A stretch of DNA of 64,000 bases from the NCBI RefSeq assembly GCF_007830315.1, contig NZ_VLKJ01000003.1:124001-188000 (forward strand), in the 5' to 3' direction. The notes beneath the pieces are model-generated. The model saw only the letters and a list, made by a program, of their open reading frames with translations, did no database searches and was not told where the DNA came from. Every line of letters starts with the position of its first letter. Position 1 is the stretch's first letter. This DNA comes from Novosphingobium taihuense (lineage in GTDB: Bacteria; Pseudomonadota; Alphaproteobacteria; Sphingomonadales; Sphingomonadaceae). Of this stretch, positions 17,168 through 25,862 are shown piece after piece. The translations under genes and the position numbers were made by a program.

Positions 17168-17206
17168 GAAACGGCCCGCTCTCCAGACCGGAGGGCGGGC
17201 CGTTTC
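17168..17206. terminator. Bidirectional intrinsic terminator
   Basis: GAAACGGCCCGC (17168-17179) pairs perfectly with GCGGGCCGTTTC (17195-17206) between convergent genes. T-rich flanks are short but the stem is very stable. Confidence 0.8.
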
Positions 17207-17232
17207 GCTTCAGACTTCAGGAATTGGCCGGT

Positions 17233-17964
17233 TCAGCCCGTGTAAACGCGCTTTTCCTTGACCCGCTTTTCCTTGATGATCTTCGGGCGCGGGGGGATCA
17301 CGCGGCTGCGCTTGGCCTCGACCCAGGTTTCGGTGACGACAGTCGTTTCGACGCAGGGCTTCTGCGGTGGAAGCATGACCGGGACCATCACGTAGCCATA
17401 AGGCGCGTAGCCGGGGTAGTAGCCGGGGTAGGCGGCACCCGGGTATCCCTGCGGCGGGAGCGAGGCGAAGTAATCGTCGCATTCGCGGCGCAGGCCCTTG
17501 TCCTCGGCCTTGTCGATCACATTGCCCGCAACGGCTCCAGCGACTGCACCGACCGCGGTACCAAGAACGCGGTTACCCTTGCCAGCGATGCGATTGCCCG
17601 CCACGCCGCCCAGCACACCGCCCAGCAGCGCTCCGCCGACGCCCTTGTCGCCATAGACCTTGGCGCAGCGCTCGTTCATTTCGGCCCAGCGCGGATCGGG
17701 TTGCGGATAGTAGCCTTGTTGTGGGGTCGACGGGGTATCGACGAGCGGCTGCGTCATCACGACCGTGGGGTAGGGCGCGCCGATCATCGGCGGGTAGTAG
17801 ATCGGCCCCGCAGCGCTACCGTAATAGCCGCCTCCATAGGATCCACCCTGGTATCCACCCTGCCAGCTACCGCCGGCCTGACCACTGTGGTGATGATCCC
17901 CCGCCATTGCCGGAGACGACGCGGCTCCGAGCGCCAGCGCTGCGAGTGTAAGACGACGAAGCAT
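17233..17964 (-). CDS. Glycine zipper 2TM domain envelope protein
   Basis: A 243-residue exported protein. A signal peptide ends at ...SSPAMA, then comes a His/Gly/Tyr-rich low-complexity stretch (~22-50). A glycine zipper near residues 108-145 (GGALLGGVLGGVAGNRIAG, then GTAVGAVAGAVAGNVI) is predicted to form a membrane hairpin, followed by an acidic/Cys segment (RRECDDYF) and a Pro/Tyr-rich, then strongly basic C-terminus ending in KEKR repeats. Such proteins are outer-membrane or periplasmic; the role is unknown. It is monocistronic and converges on the terminator at 17.2 kb. Confidence 0.85.
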   Translation of the reverse strand: MLRRLTLAALALGAASSPAMAGDHHHSGQAGGSWQGGYQGGSYGGGYYGSAAGPIYYPPMIGAPYPTVVMTQPLVDTPSTPQQGYYPQPDPRWAEMNERCAKVYGDKGVGGALLGGVLGGVAGNRIAGKGNRVLGTAVGAVAGAVAGNVIDKAEDKGLRRECDDYFASLPPQGYPGAAYPGYYPGYAPYGYVMVPVMLPPQKPCVETTVVTETWVEAKRSRVIPPRPKIIKEKRVKEKRVYTG

Positions 17965-18074
17965 GCGGTTTGCCCCAGATAAGGTTCGTTAACCGCAAAC
18001 TTACCATCATGACCCGTACAAAACCAAGGTTTCAGGCGCGGCAGAGTCCCGCCTGTCCCGAATCGGGGCAGGAA

Positions 18075-18557
18075 TCAGATGCGCGAGGCAATCGCCAGCG
18101 CGAGTGACTCGATTCCGCGCGCGTCGTCCTCGTCGAACCTTGCCGGGGAAGGGCTGTCGAGATCGATCACGGCGATCACCGCGCCATCGCGAATCACCGG
18201 CACGACGAGTTCGGAACGGCTTGCCGCATCACAGGCGATGTGGCCGGGGAAGGCGTGGACATCGGGGACCAACTGGGTCGTCGCCGTGGCCGCTGCGGTT
18301 CCGCATACACCGGAGCCGAGCGCAATGCGGATGCAGGCGGGCTTGCCGACGAATGGCCCCAGGACGAGTTCGCCGTCGATCATGCGGTAGAACCCCGCCC
18401 AGTTGAGATCGGGCAGGTACTCCCAGATCAGCGCGGCAAGGTTGGCCATGTTGGCGACGCCATCGGGCTCACCATCGGTCAGTGCCGTGGCGGCGGCAAG
18501 GAGGTCGGCGTGGAGTTCGGCCTTTGGCTGGCCGTCGGTAGGAGCGAATGTGAACAT
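18075..18557 (-). CDS. msrC: Free methionine-(R)-sulfoxide reductase (GAF domain)
   Basis: A 160-residue single GAF-domain protein. Three cysteines at 75, 85 and 109 sit where the catalytic and resolving cysteines of fRMsr/MsrC are known (84, 94 and 118 in E. coli), in contexts ACIRIALGSGVCGTAA and HIACDAASRSELVVP. The enzyme reduces free methionine-R-sulfoxide using thioredoxin. The start ATG at 18557 is preceded by AGGAC; a 21-codon upstream extension looks non-coding. It is divergent from the PQQ-type dehydrogenase gene. Confidence 0.92.
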   Translation of the reverse strand: MFTFAPTDGQPKAELHADLLAAATALTDGEPDGVANMANLAALIWEYLPDLNWAGFYRMIDGELVLGPFVGKPACIRIALGSGVCGTAAATATTQLVPDVHAFPGHIACDAASRSELVVPVIRDGAVIAVIDLDSPSPARFDEDDARGIESLALAIASRI

Positions 18558-18655
18558 GGCCTGCGTCCTAGCGCAACCTTGCCCAAAAGTCGCGCCGCGC
18601 AACTTCATGCGGTCCGCCATTGCCCTGAGAGGCAGGGGAGCCTAGATTCAGGCAC

Positions 18656-20116
18656 ATGAAAGTCATCAAGAAGATCCTGATCGCGCTGCTCGTGATCGTC
18701 GTCATCCTCGGAGCCTGGATCGCCTGGTCGATCCGCGGCTCGTCCGCAGAATATACGCTCAACGAGACGTCAGGCCCCAAGCCCAAGCTGGCCATGCCCG
18801 ACAGCCAGATGATCCCGACGATCAAGACCGCAGATCCGATCGGATGGAAGGACGGAGAAGCGCCGGTGGCCGCGCAGGGCCTGCAGGTCACGCGCTTTGC
18901 CGACAAGCTCGATCATCCGCGGACCGTGGTGACCCTGCCGAACGGCGATGTGCTGGTGGCTGAGACCAACTCCCCGCCGCGCAAGGTGGAAGGCATTACC
19001 GGCGCTGTGATGAACTACCTGTTCGAAAAGGTCGGCGCGGGTGGCCCTTCGCCGAACAAGATTGTGCTGCTGCGCGATGGCGATGGTGACGGCAAGGCCG
19101 AGCAGCGCTTCGTGATGGAGAACCCGGCGCTCAATTCGCCCTTCGGCATGGCGTTCCGTGAAGGCCGCCTGCTGGTGGCTAACCACAACGCGGTGCTCTC
19201 GTTCCCCTATGAACTGGGCCAGACCACGCTTGCCGGAAAGCCGGAAAAGCTGATCGACCTGCCGGGCGGCGGCAACCACTGGGCACGCAACCTGCTGCTG
19301 TCACCCGATGGCTCGAAGCTTTACGTGACGGTCGGCTCTTCCTCGAACATCGCGGAAAACGGCATCGACGCCGAGTATCGCCGCGCTTCGATCCATCAGT
19401 ACGATTTCGCCAAGAAGAAGTCGTTCGAGTTCGCTGGCGGCTTGCGCAATCCGAATGGCCTCGACTTCAACCCCTACAGCGAGGAACTGTGGACCGTGGT
19501 CAACGAGCGCGACATGCTCGGCTCTGACCTCGTGCCCGATTACCTGACCAGCGTACCGTTCGGCGCAAACTATGGCTGGCCGTGGGTTTACTGGAAGAGG
19601 AACATCGACCAGCGCGTGACCGCGCCGATGCCGGAATACCTGCTCGATTACGTGCGCAAGCCGGAATACGGTCTCGGCGCCCATACCGCACCGCTGGGCC
19701 TTGCCTTTGCCAAGGGTGGCAACCTGATGGGTGACAAGTTCCAGCAGGGCGCCTTCATTGCGCGGCACGGTTCGTGGAACCGCCGCCCGCTCTCGGGCTA
19801 TGATGTGGTCTTCGTGAAGTTTGACGCGATGGGCAACGTCCTGCCCAATCCGCCGGTTCCGGTTCTCACCGGGTTCCTTGCCGATGAAAGCACCGCGCAT
19901 GGCCGTCCGACCTGGGTCGCTTTTGCCAAGGACGGCGCATTGCTGGTCAGCGATGATACCGGCGGCGTGATCTGGCGCGTGACGGCTCCGGGCGCAAAGC
20001 CCGCTGCCGTGATCACCCCGCTCCCGACGCGCACGGCTCCGCCACAGCCCAAAGGCACAGGCAAGTTCATCATGAAGCCCAATGCGGATTCGGATCTGAT
20101 GAAGCCGCAGCAGTAA
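18656..20116 (+). CDS. PQQ-dependent sugar dehydrogenase-like protein (sorbosone dehydrogenase family)
   Basis: A 486-residue protein anchored by one N-terminal membrane helix (~7-26), with a periplasmic six-bladed beta-propeller of the soluble glucose/L-sorbosone dehydrogenase family. Characteristic segments are HPRTVVTLPNGDVLVAE, GGGNHWARNLLLSPDG, the GLRNPNGLDFNP block and NYGWPWVYW, ending in a blade with FIARHGSWNRRPLSGYDVVF. The fold binds PQQ and oxidises sugars or aldehydes, passing electrons to the respiratory chain. The real substrate is not known. The C-terminus is Pro/Lys-rich. Confidence 0.88.
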   Translation: MKVIKKILIALLVIVVILGAWIAWSIRGSSAEYTLNETSGPKPKLAMPDSQMIPTIKTADPIGWKDGEAPVAAQGLQVTRFADKLDHPRTVVTLPNGDVLVAETNSPPRKVEGITGAVMNYLFEKVGAGGPSPNKIVLLRDGDGDGKAEQRFVMENPALNSPFGMAFREGRLLVANHNAVLSFPYELGQTTLAGKPEKLIDLPGGGNHWARNLLLSPDGSKLYVTVGSSSNIAENGIDAEYRRASIHQYDFAKKKSFEFAGGLRNPNGLDFNPYSEELWTVVNERDMLGSDLVPDYLTSVPFGANYGWPWVYWKRNIDQRVTAPMPEYLLDYVRKPEYGLGAHTAPLGLAFAKGGNLMGDKFQQGAFIARHGSWNRRPLSGYDVVFVKFDAMGNVLPNPPVPVLTGFLADESTAHGRPTWVAFAKDGALLVSDDTGGVIWRVTAPGAKPAAVITPLPTRTAPPQPKGTGKFIMKPNADSDLMKPQQ

Positions 20117-20127
20117 TTTCAGAGATC

Positions 20128-20198
20128 GCCGTTCCCGCGCAGGCAGGAATCCATTGTGGCGCCATGCTATCTGGATTCCCGCCTTCGCGGGAATGACG
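20128..20198. repeat. Inverted pair of REP-like repeats
   Basis: The right copy has ATTCCCGC/GCGGGAAT arms (20175-20194) around CTTC, followed by GACGAAG. The left copy (about 20132-20151) reads as its reverse complement with a few changes. They form a REP pair between convergent genes and may also end transcription. Confidence 0.65.
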
Positions 20199-20206
20199 AA
20201 GTGTCT

Positions 20207-21025
20207 TCAGAGGCTGCGACCAGCCCGCCCGGCCAGTTCGTTGACATACTGCCACGCCACACGCCCTGACCGCCCGCCGCGTCGCTTGGACCACTCCAGC
20301 GCGTCGCCCTCGTCGTATGTCAGGCCGAAATGCGCAGCGTATCCGGCGATGATCGCGAGGTAATCGTCCTGCGTGCAGTTGTGGAAGCCGAGGCTGAGGC
20401 CGAAGCGGTCTGCAAGGGCGAGGCGATCGTCCACCACGTCGCGCGGGTTGATGGGATCATCCTGTTCAGACAGGTGCCGTTCGACGATGGCGCGCCGGTT
20501 GGAGGTAACGGCAAGACGCACATTGGCCGGTCGCGCCTCGACGCCGCCCTCCAGCCATGAGCGCAGCTTGCGCGCGCCATCGCTGTCCGACGCATCGAAG
20601 CCCAGATCGTCTAAGAAGACGAGGAAGCGGCGATCGACCTTGCGCAGCACGCTGAACAAGTCGGCAAGGCCTGCGTCAGGGCTCGCCTGCACCAGCGCGA
20701 TCGAGCCGGGCAGGGCCTGCTGCGCTGCCAGCGTTGCCGCGCGGAGCAGGGCAGACTTGCCCATGCCGCGCGCGCCCCACAGCAGCATGTCGTGCGCGGC
20801 CGCGCCGCGCGACAAGCGCGCAACGTTCTCGACCACGGCGGTCTTCTGCTTGTCGATCCCCTGCATCAGGTCAAGCGCGGGCGCCTCCAGCGGGTCGATC
20901 CCGCGCGCCGACTTGCCATCCCAGACATAGGCGGGGAAGGCGAACCAGTCCGCGCTTTCGACACGTGGCGGCGCCAGACGCTCGAGCGCGTCGGCAATGC
21001 GGGCAAGCAGGATATCGTCGGCCAT
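20207..21025 (-). CDS. DUF815 family AAA ATPase
   Basis: A 272-residue cytoplasmic P-loop ATPase of the DUF815 family. Walker A is GARGMGKS near residues 84-91, Walker B is FLVFLDDLGFD, and sensor residues lie in LAVTSNRRAIVERH. The C-terminal RRGGRSGRVAWQYVNEL is conserved in the family. The biochemical role is unknown; DnaA/DnaC-like loading has been suggested on fold grounds only. It lies 11 bp downstream of the long acyl-CoA dehydrogenase gene in the same direction, so cotranscription is possible. Confidence 0.88.
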   Translation of the reverse strand: MADDILLARIADALERLAPPRVESADWFAFPAYVWDGKSARGIDPLEAPALDLMQGIDKQKTAVVENVARLSRGAAAHDMLLWGARGMGKSALLRAATLAAQQALPGSIALVQASPDAGLADLFSVLRKVDRRFLVFLDDLGFDASDSDGARKLRSWLEGGVEARPANVRLAVTSNRRAIVERHLSEQDDPINPRDVVDDRLALADRFGLSLGFHNCTQDDYLAIIAGYAAHFGLTYDEGDALEWSKRRGGRSGRVAWQYVNELAGRAGRSL

Positions 21026-21036
21026 GGGGCCGGGGG

Positions 21037-22755
21037 TTATCCGGCGAGCGCCTCGCTGTCGAGATCATAGAGCAGCGCGGCACCAGCCATGGCCGAGGAG
21101 CCGAGCCCGCGCGCTTCGGGCACGATCACGCGGTTGAAGAACTTGGTCACCGCGATCTTGCTGTGCAGATCCGAAGCGCGCGACTGACGGGCAAGCTGCC
21201 AACCGGCAACGGCGACCGCACACATGGTCGTGAACGGCACGGAGCCTGCGAGCTTGTCGTCGAGGCTGGCAGTCGTGCTCATCCACTGGCCGATGGCGGC
21301 AGCATCCTTGGCGAGGGCAGCGACTTCGGGGACGTCCTCCATCTCTGATGCGATCTCGGCCATCAACGCCTGCAGCACACCACCGTTGTCATAACCCAGC
21401 TTGCGGGTCACGAGGTCAGCGGCCTGGATGCCATTGGTGCCTTCGTAGATCGGCGCGATGCGCGAATCGCGCAGATGCTGGGCGGCACCAGTCTCCTCGA
21501 TGAAGCCCATGCCGCCGTGGACCTGGATGCCGAGGCTGGCGACTTCGCAGCCGATGTCGGTCCCCCAGGCCTTCAGCATCGGCACGAGCAGTTCGGCACG
21601 CTTCTGCGCCGCCTCGTTGCCGAGCGCGCCGCGATCGACCTGACCTGCCGTGTAATAAAGCAATGCGCGGCTGCCCTCGGTCAACGCGCGCATGCGCATC
21701 AGCATGCGGCGGACGTCGGGGTGTTCGATGATCGCGACGGGAGACTTGTCCGGCGAACCGGCGCGCGCGGACTGCACGCGATCACGCGCATAGCCAAGTG
21801 CCTGCTGCAAAGCGCGCTCGGCAATCTGCACGCCCTGGCTGCCGACATTGATGCGGGCAGAGTTCATCATCGTGAACATTGCGCGCAGGCCACCGTTCTC
21901 GTGCCCGACCATTTCGCCGACGCATTCGTCATTGTCGCCATAGGACATCACGCAAGTGGGCGAGGCGTGGATGCCGAGCTTGTGCTCGATAGAGACGCAG
22001 CGCACGTCATTGCGCGCGCCGATCGACCCGTCCTGTTCCACGTGAAACTTCGGCACGATGAACAGCGAGATACCGCGCGAGCCTTCGGGCGCGCCGGGCG
22101 TGCGCGCGAGGACGAGGTGGACCACGTTTTCAGCTGCGTCATGCTCGCCGAAGGTGATGTAGATCTTGGTGCCCTTGATCAGGTACTTGCCCGCGTGCGG
22201 ACCTTCAGTGACCGGGGTGGCGGTGGTGCGCAACGCACCGACGTCGGACCCGGCCTGCGGCTCGGTCAGGTTCATCGTGCCCGACCATTCGCCCGAGATC
22301 AGCTTGGGCAGATAGACGGCCTTCTGTTCCGGATTGCCGTGATGCTCCAGCGCCTCGATTGCCCCGACGGTCAGCATCGGGAGCAGGGTGAAGCCCATGT
22401 TGGCTGCGCCCAGCGTTTCAAGCGTGGCTGTCGCGAGGGTGAAAGGAAGGCCCTGGCCGCCGAAATCGGTCGATCCGGCTATGGAGTTCCAGCCCTGCTC
22501 GACGAAAGCCTTGTAAGCATCGACGTAGCCCGGCGGCAGCGTCACTTCGCCATCCTTCCACTTCGCCCCGATCTGGTCACCAGCGCGGTGCAGGGGTGCC
22601 CATTCTCCCGCGGCAAATGCGCCGATGCCTTCGACGATCGCTTCGACCAGGTCGGGCGTGGCGGCGGCAAAGCGTTCGCTCTGTGCCAGCTCGTCGATTC
22701 CGGCGCTCACGCGGATGGCGAGAAGCTGGTCGGCAGTGGGCGGGGTGAAAGTCAT
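21037..22755 (-). CDS. Long acyl-CoA dehydrogenase (DmdC/C-terminal extension type)
   Basis: A 572-residue acyl-CoA dehydrogenase with the extra C-terminal helical domain seen in 3-methylmercaptopropionyl-CoA dehydrogenase (DmdC) and relatives. Flavin and substrate motifs include GTMNLTEPQAGSDVGAL, KIYITFGEHD and the catalytic-Glu block IYEGTNGIQAADL. Chain length ~570-600 is usual for this branch. The physiological substrate is unclear, since many organisms without DMSP metabolism carry paralogues. It starts with ATG (MTFTPPTADQLLA) and contains a parS-like sequence. Confidence 0.92.
   Translation of the reverse strand: MTFTPPTADQLLAIRVSAGIDELAQSERFAAATPDLVEAIVEGIGAFAAGEWAPLHRAGDQIGAKWKDGEVTLPPGYVDAYKAFVEQGWNSIAGSTDFGGQGLPFTLATATLETLGAANMGFTLLPMLTVGAIEALEHHGNPEQKAVYLPKLISGEWSGTMNLTEPQAGSDVGALRTTATPVTEGPHAGKYLIKGTKIYITFGEHDAAENVVHLVLARTPGAPEGSRGISLFIVPKFHVEQDGSIGARNDVRCVSIEHKLGIHASPTCVMSYGDNDECVGEMVGHENGGLRAMFTMMNSARINVGSQGVQIAERALQQALGYARDRVQSARAGSPDKSPVAIIEHPDVRRMLMRMRALTEGSRALLYYTAGQVDRGALGNEAAQKRAELLVPMLKAWGTDIGCEVASLGIQVHGGMGFIEETGAAQHLRDSRIAPIYEGTNGIQAADLVTRKLGYDNGGVLQALMAEIASEMEDVPEVAALAKDAAAIGQWMSTTASLDDKLAGSVPFTTMCAVAVAGWQLARQSRASDLHSKIAVTKFFNRVIVPEARGLGSSAMAGAALLYDLDSEALAG
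22034..22049. promoter_or_regulatory. Outlying parS-like site in acyl-CoA dehydrogenase gene
   Basis: TGTTCCACGTGAAACT matches 14 of 16 consensus positions with an intact CACGTG centre. It is 8 kb from the main cluster, towards the candidate origin. Confidence 0.6.
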
Positions 22756-22836
22756 CGTCCTCTCCTGTCTCGCGCAGTTCCCGGCACAGGGCTTGTGCGC
22801 TTGGCGCGGGGCTTGCCTCTCCCTATAGCGACCCTG

Positions 22837-23784
22837 ATGGAGCCGACAAAGCCTTCCAAGGTGCACCTGCCCGACGATCGGGGACTGGATGAAGCCGCGC
22901 GGGTAATCGTGCGGGGCGGAACCGTCGCTGTGCCGACCGAGACGGTCTATGGCCTGGCCGCGCGGGCGGACGACGATGCCGCCGTTGCGGGTATCTATCG
23001 CGCCAAGGGACGGCCCGATTTCAACCCCCTGATCGTGCACGTGCCTGACGCTACGGCGGCCGAGGCTCTGGCCGTGTTCGATGACCGGGCGAGGGCACTC
23101 GCTGCGGCGTTCTGGCCGGGCGCACTGACAATGGTGTTGCCCTTGCGCGAGGGCGCTGATCTGGCCCCGGCCGTGAGCGCGGGCCTGCCCACTGTCGCGC
23201 TGCGCTGCCCCGCCCACCCGGTGATGCAGGCCCTGTTGAAAACCTGTGGATTACCGCTCGCAGCGCCATCCGCAAATCGGTCGGGCGGGGTCAGTCCGAC
23301 CAGCGCGGCCCATGTCGCGGATTCGCTCGGCGACAAGGTCGACCTGATCCTTGATGGGGGCGAGACGCAGCAAGGGATCGAGTCCACCATCGTCGGCCTG
23401 CGCGCCGATGGCACATGGAGCGTGCTACGCCCCGGACCAATTACCGAAGCGCAGATTGCGGGCGTTCTGGGTGGCAAGAGTGCCGCCATGACGTCAGCTA
23501 AAATCGAAGCACCGGGGCAGTTGGCAAGCCATTATGCGCCGGGCAAACCCGTCCGGCTCGATGCCGTGCAGGCTGAGGCGGGAGAATTCCTGATCGGTTT
23601 CGGCACCGTGGCAGGTGACGTCACGCTTTCGGCATCAGGCGATCTCGCCGAGGCGGCGGCGCGGCTCTATGCCTGCCTGCACTTTGGCGCTGCCGCTGCA
23701 GAGCCGCGGATCGCCGTGGCGCCGATTCCGGACCACGGCATTGGCGTGGCGATCAACGACAGGCTTCGTCGCGCTGCTGCCTGA
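22837..23784 (+). CDS. tsaC: L-threonylcarbamoyladenylate synthase (Sua5/YrdC type)
   Basis: A 315-residue enzyme that makes threonylcarbamoyl-AMP from threonine, bicarbonate and ATP for the t6A37 modification of tRNA. The YrdC domain covers about residues 15-205 with TVAVPTETVYGLA, KGRPDFNPLIVHV and PSANRSGGVSPTSA. A C-terminal Sua5 domain follows the linker, as its length shows, beginning around APGQLASHYAPGKPVRL. It starts 81 bp from the divergent acyl-CoA dehydrogenase start, with a weak ribosome site. Its stop directly abuts that of the opposing lipoprotein gene. Confidence 0.93.
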   Translation: MEPTKPSKVHLPDDRGLDEAARVIVRGGTVAVPTETVYGLAARADDDAAVAGIYRAKGRPDFNPLIVHVPDATAAEALAVFDDRARALAAAFWPGALTMVLPLREGADLAPAVSAGLPTVALRCPAHPVMQALLKTCGLPLAAPSANRSGGVSPTSAAHVADSLGDKVDLILDGGETQQGIESTIVGLRADGTWSVLRPGPITEAQIAGVLGGKSAAMTSAKIEAPGQLASHYAPGKPVRLDAVQAEAGEFLIGFGTVAGDVTLSASGDLAEAAARLYACLHFGAAAAEPRIAVAPIPDHGIGVAINDRLRRAAA

Positions 23785-24132
23785 TCAGTTTCGCGCCTCG
23801 TACGGCACGCCGGCGCGCATCGCGTCCATTTCGGCATAGATGCTGCGCGCATCGTCACAGGCATCGTCATCGCCACGGCTGCAGTCACGCCGCGCCTTGT
23901 CATATTCGCGCGATAGCTTGCCGTAGCGCTCCTCGCGTTGGCGCATTTCGCGTCCGCGCTTCTGGTCACGCTCGGAATCGCTCACCGTCACGCGATCGTA
24001 GACATCGGCCGTCGTGTTGACGGCGCGAGCTCCGGCGCGGACGGGCATCGTGGCGAGGTCGAAAGCGCTTTTCGCAACGCAGCCCGAAAGCAGGATGCTG
24101 GCAATCGGCAGGCTTACGGCAAGCAGGCGCAT
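23785..24132 (-). CDS. Small putative lipoprotein, coiled-coil
   Basis: A 115-residue protein with a signal peptide and lipobox LSGC (lipidated Cys18). The mature part begins with AKSAFDLATMPVRAGARAV and continues into a highly charged helical segment (ERDQKRGREMRQREERYGKL) that could form a coiled coil, then a short region with two cysteines flanking acidic residues (DCSRGDDDACDDA). The family is unknown; similar small lipoproteins are common in sphingomonads. The ATG at 24132 has a purine-rich site upstream (GGGAGAC). It converges head-to-head in stop codons with the tsaC gene. Confidence 0.8.
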   Translation of the reverse strand: MRLLAVSLPIASILLSGCVAKSAFDLATMPVRAGARAVNTTADVYDRVTVSDSERDQKRGREMRQREERYGKLSREYDKARRDCSRGDDDACDDARSIYAEMDAMRAGVPYEARN

Positions 24133-24224
24133 GGAAGTCTCCCTCGATGGGAAAATCACATCGCGTGGGCACCATGGCAAGCTCTACGTTAGTCGGATCG
24201 GTTGGGGCGAATGCGGTCGCGGTC

Positions 24225-25013
24225 TTATTGCTCTTCGGCTTCTTCGCTGGCGTTGCCCTTATCGCTTTCCGGCGTCACGCCATTCTCGCAGACCAGCTTG
24301 CCCGAGCCCATTGCGCTGACCTTGCAGGTGGCGCGGCCGAACACGCGCACTTCGCCCGAGCCCATGATGTTGGCATTGACGTGGCCGTTGGAGGCGAAGC
24401 GTGCATTGCCCGATCCGGCAACATCGACCTTGACCTCGTCGACGTTGAGACCGTCCATTTCCGCATCTCCGCTGCCGGCGATGGTCATTTTCAGTTCCCT
24501 GGCCTTGCCAGCGGCCTTCAGCTTGCCCGAACCGACCACGTCGATCCCCAGCTTCTGCGCATCGATCGCACGCGCATCGACCACGCCGGATCCGGCAACC
24601 GTGATCTTGGCATCGTTGCCGCCCATCTGATCTGTGGTGAGGTTGCCGGAACCGGCAAGCATGACCTCGCTCAGCATCGGCAGGGTTACGTTGACCGTGG
24701 CGGCCTGGGTCGATTGCCCAAGCTTCCAGTCGTCGCGGGTAATGCCGAGCTGGCCTTCGGAAAGCGCGAAGCGCAGCTTGTCAGCCCCTTCGCCATCGAC
24801 AGTGATCGCCAGCTTGTCGCCACGCGTCACGCGGACGTTGTCGGGACCGAGCAGCGCAATGGTGGTGGGGGCAGGGCCGTTCATGTCGAGTTCGGCCAAG
24901 GGCACGCCCTTCTTGCCGTTGAACGAAACGTTCGCCCCGTCACACCCGGCAAGCGCGGTGGCGAGACCCATGACTGCAACGCCTGCAAGCGCGCGAACGA
25001 GATTCTTGAGCAT
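24225..25013 (-). CDS. GIN-domain (DUF2807) lipoprotein
   Basis: A 262-residue exported lipoprotein: lipobox LAGC with Cys24, then a repetitive beta-helix with the recurring motif [VI]AGSG (AGSGNLTT, AGSGVVDA, VGSGKLKA, AGSGDAEM, AGSGNARF, MGSGEVRV, MGSGKLVC). This is the head GIN/putative autotransporter adhesin domain, DUF2807. It probably sits on the outer membrane or in the periplasm; roles in adhesion are only suggested by fold. The tail is acidic (SDKGNASEEAEEQ). GGAG precedes the ATG by 10 nt. Confidence 0.88.
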   Translation of the reverse strand: MLKNLVRALAGVAVMGLATALAGCDGANVSFNGKKGVPLAELDMNGPAPTTIALLGPDNVRVTRGDKLAITVDGEGADKLRFALSEGQLGITRDDWKLGQSTQAATVNVTLPMLSEVMLAGSGNLTTDQMGGNDAKITVAGSGVVDARAIDAQKLGIDVVGSGKLKAAGKARELKMTIAGSGDAEMDGLNVDEVKVDVAGSGNARFASNGHVNANIMGSGEVRVFGRATCKVSAMGSGKLVCENGVTPESDKGNASEEAEEQ

Positions 25014-25131
25014 CACGAAGTCACTCCTAACTGTATTGCCGATATAACACGGTGATACGATCAGGGCCAAGTCGTTCGTGGAGCGGGGCAGGGCGTTTGT
25101 CGTTCGAAATGAAGGCGCAGATTCGACCGGA

Positions 25132-25707
25132 TCAACCAGTCGGTGAGATCAAAAGGTCGGTGATGAGGAATTCCCCGGTCGAACACACGACCCGGACGAC
25201 CGGCGCATTGATCGCTGTTGCGAAGGACTTATCGCTTCCCGCAAAGCTGATCGAGATCGACGTAGCTGTCAGCCGCATGGAGAACGGAAGCGCCTCGCCG
25301 ACGGGCAGCACGCTGATCGGCTTGCTTTCCATTTCCTTGCCGCTGACATACTCGTCCCACTGCAAAAGCTGAATTAGTACCCCAGGGTCCTTGATAGATT
25401 TGTCGACAAGCTTTGCCGGCATCGCGACTATCTTGATTCCGTCAGTGTCTGACGGTGCTTCACCGGGGTTTCCGGCACTTTGCACGAATCCGATCCGCAC
25501 CATGGGCGCGAACTGCTTGAATTGCGCGAGCTTGCGAACTTGCACCTTGCCTGTGAGGGTGACCGCTCCATCAGGCACAGGTAGCAACAGTTCCGAGAAG
25601 TGGTCGCTTGGGGTATCACAGTCATAAGTGATGGCCGAAGCTTTCCCCTGCGCGGGAGCAGCAGCCATCAGAAGGGCAGGGATGCAGATTAGTGCGACAG
25701 GTTTCAC
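25132..25707 (-). CDS. Hypothetical exported protein
   Basis: A 191-residue protein with a cleavable signal peptide (hydrophobic to ~20, likely cut after AQG or KAS). The mature chain has beta-rich character and two cysteines (YDCDTPSD and VVCSTGEF). I do not recognise the family. Its third-codon positions look less GC-biased than those of the genes around it, which could hint at more recent arrival. It stands alone between the GIN-domain gene and the carD terminator. Confidence 0.65.
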   Translation of the reverse strand: MKPVALICIPALLMAAAPAQGKASAITYDCDTPSDHFSELLLPVPDGAVTLTGKVQVRKLAQFKQFAPMVRIGFVQSAGNPGEAPSDTDGIKIVAMPAKLVDKSIKDPGVLIQLLQWDEYVSGKEMESKPISVLPVGEALPFSMRLTATSISISFAGSDKSFATAINAPVVRVVCSTGEFLITDLLISPTG

Positions 25708-25804
25708 AGAGGCATCCTCATGTCATGCTGGAGAGCAGCTTCGAATGACAAGATGGTCCTTCAGGACGAAGTGAAAAGCCAGAGCCGATAGCTCCATTAC
25801 AACG

Positions 25805-25836
25805 AAAAAGGCCCCCGGTTTCCCGGAGGCCTTTTT
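25805..25836. terminator. Intrinsic terminator of carD
   Basis: AAAAAGGCC (25805-25813) pairs with GGCCTTTTT (25828-25836) around a CCGG-rich loop. Read leftward it gives a stem and U-tract 27 nt after the carD stop; rightward it would also work. Confidence 0.88.
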
Positions 25837-25862
25837 GAGAACGCCAGTGCAGCGGAAACGGA

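Noticed and set aside
21475..23784. A 769-codon rightward frame starting antisense to the long acyl-CoA dehydrogenase and running into tsaC
   Set aside because: The first 454 codons are antisense to a well-conserved enzyme and show no domain; only the part from 22837 is a real gene. Long open antisense frames are expected at this GC content.
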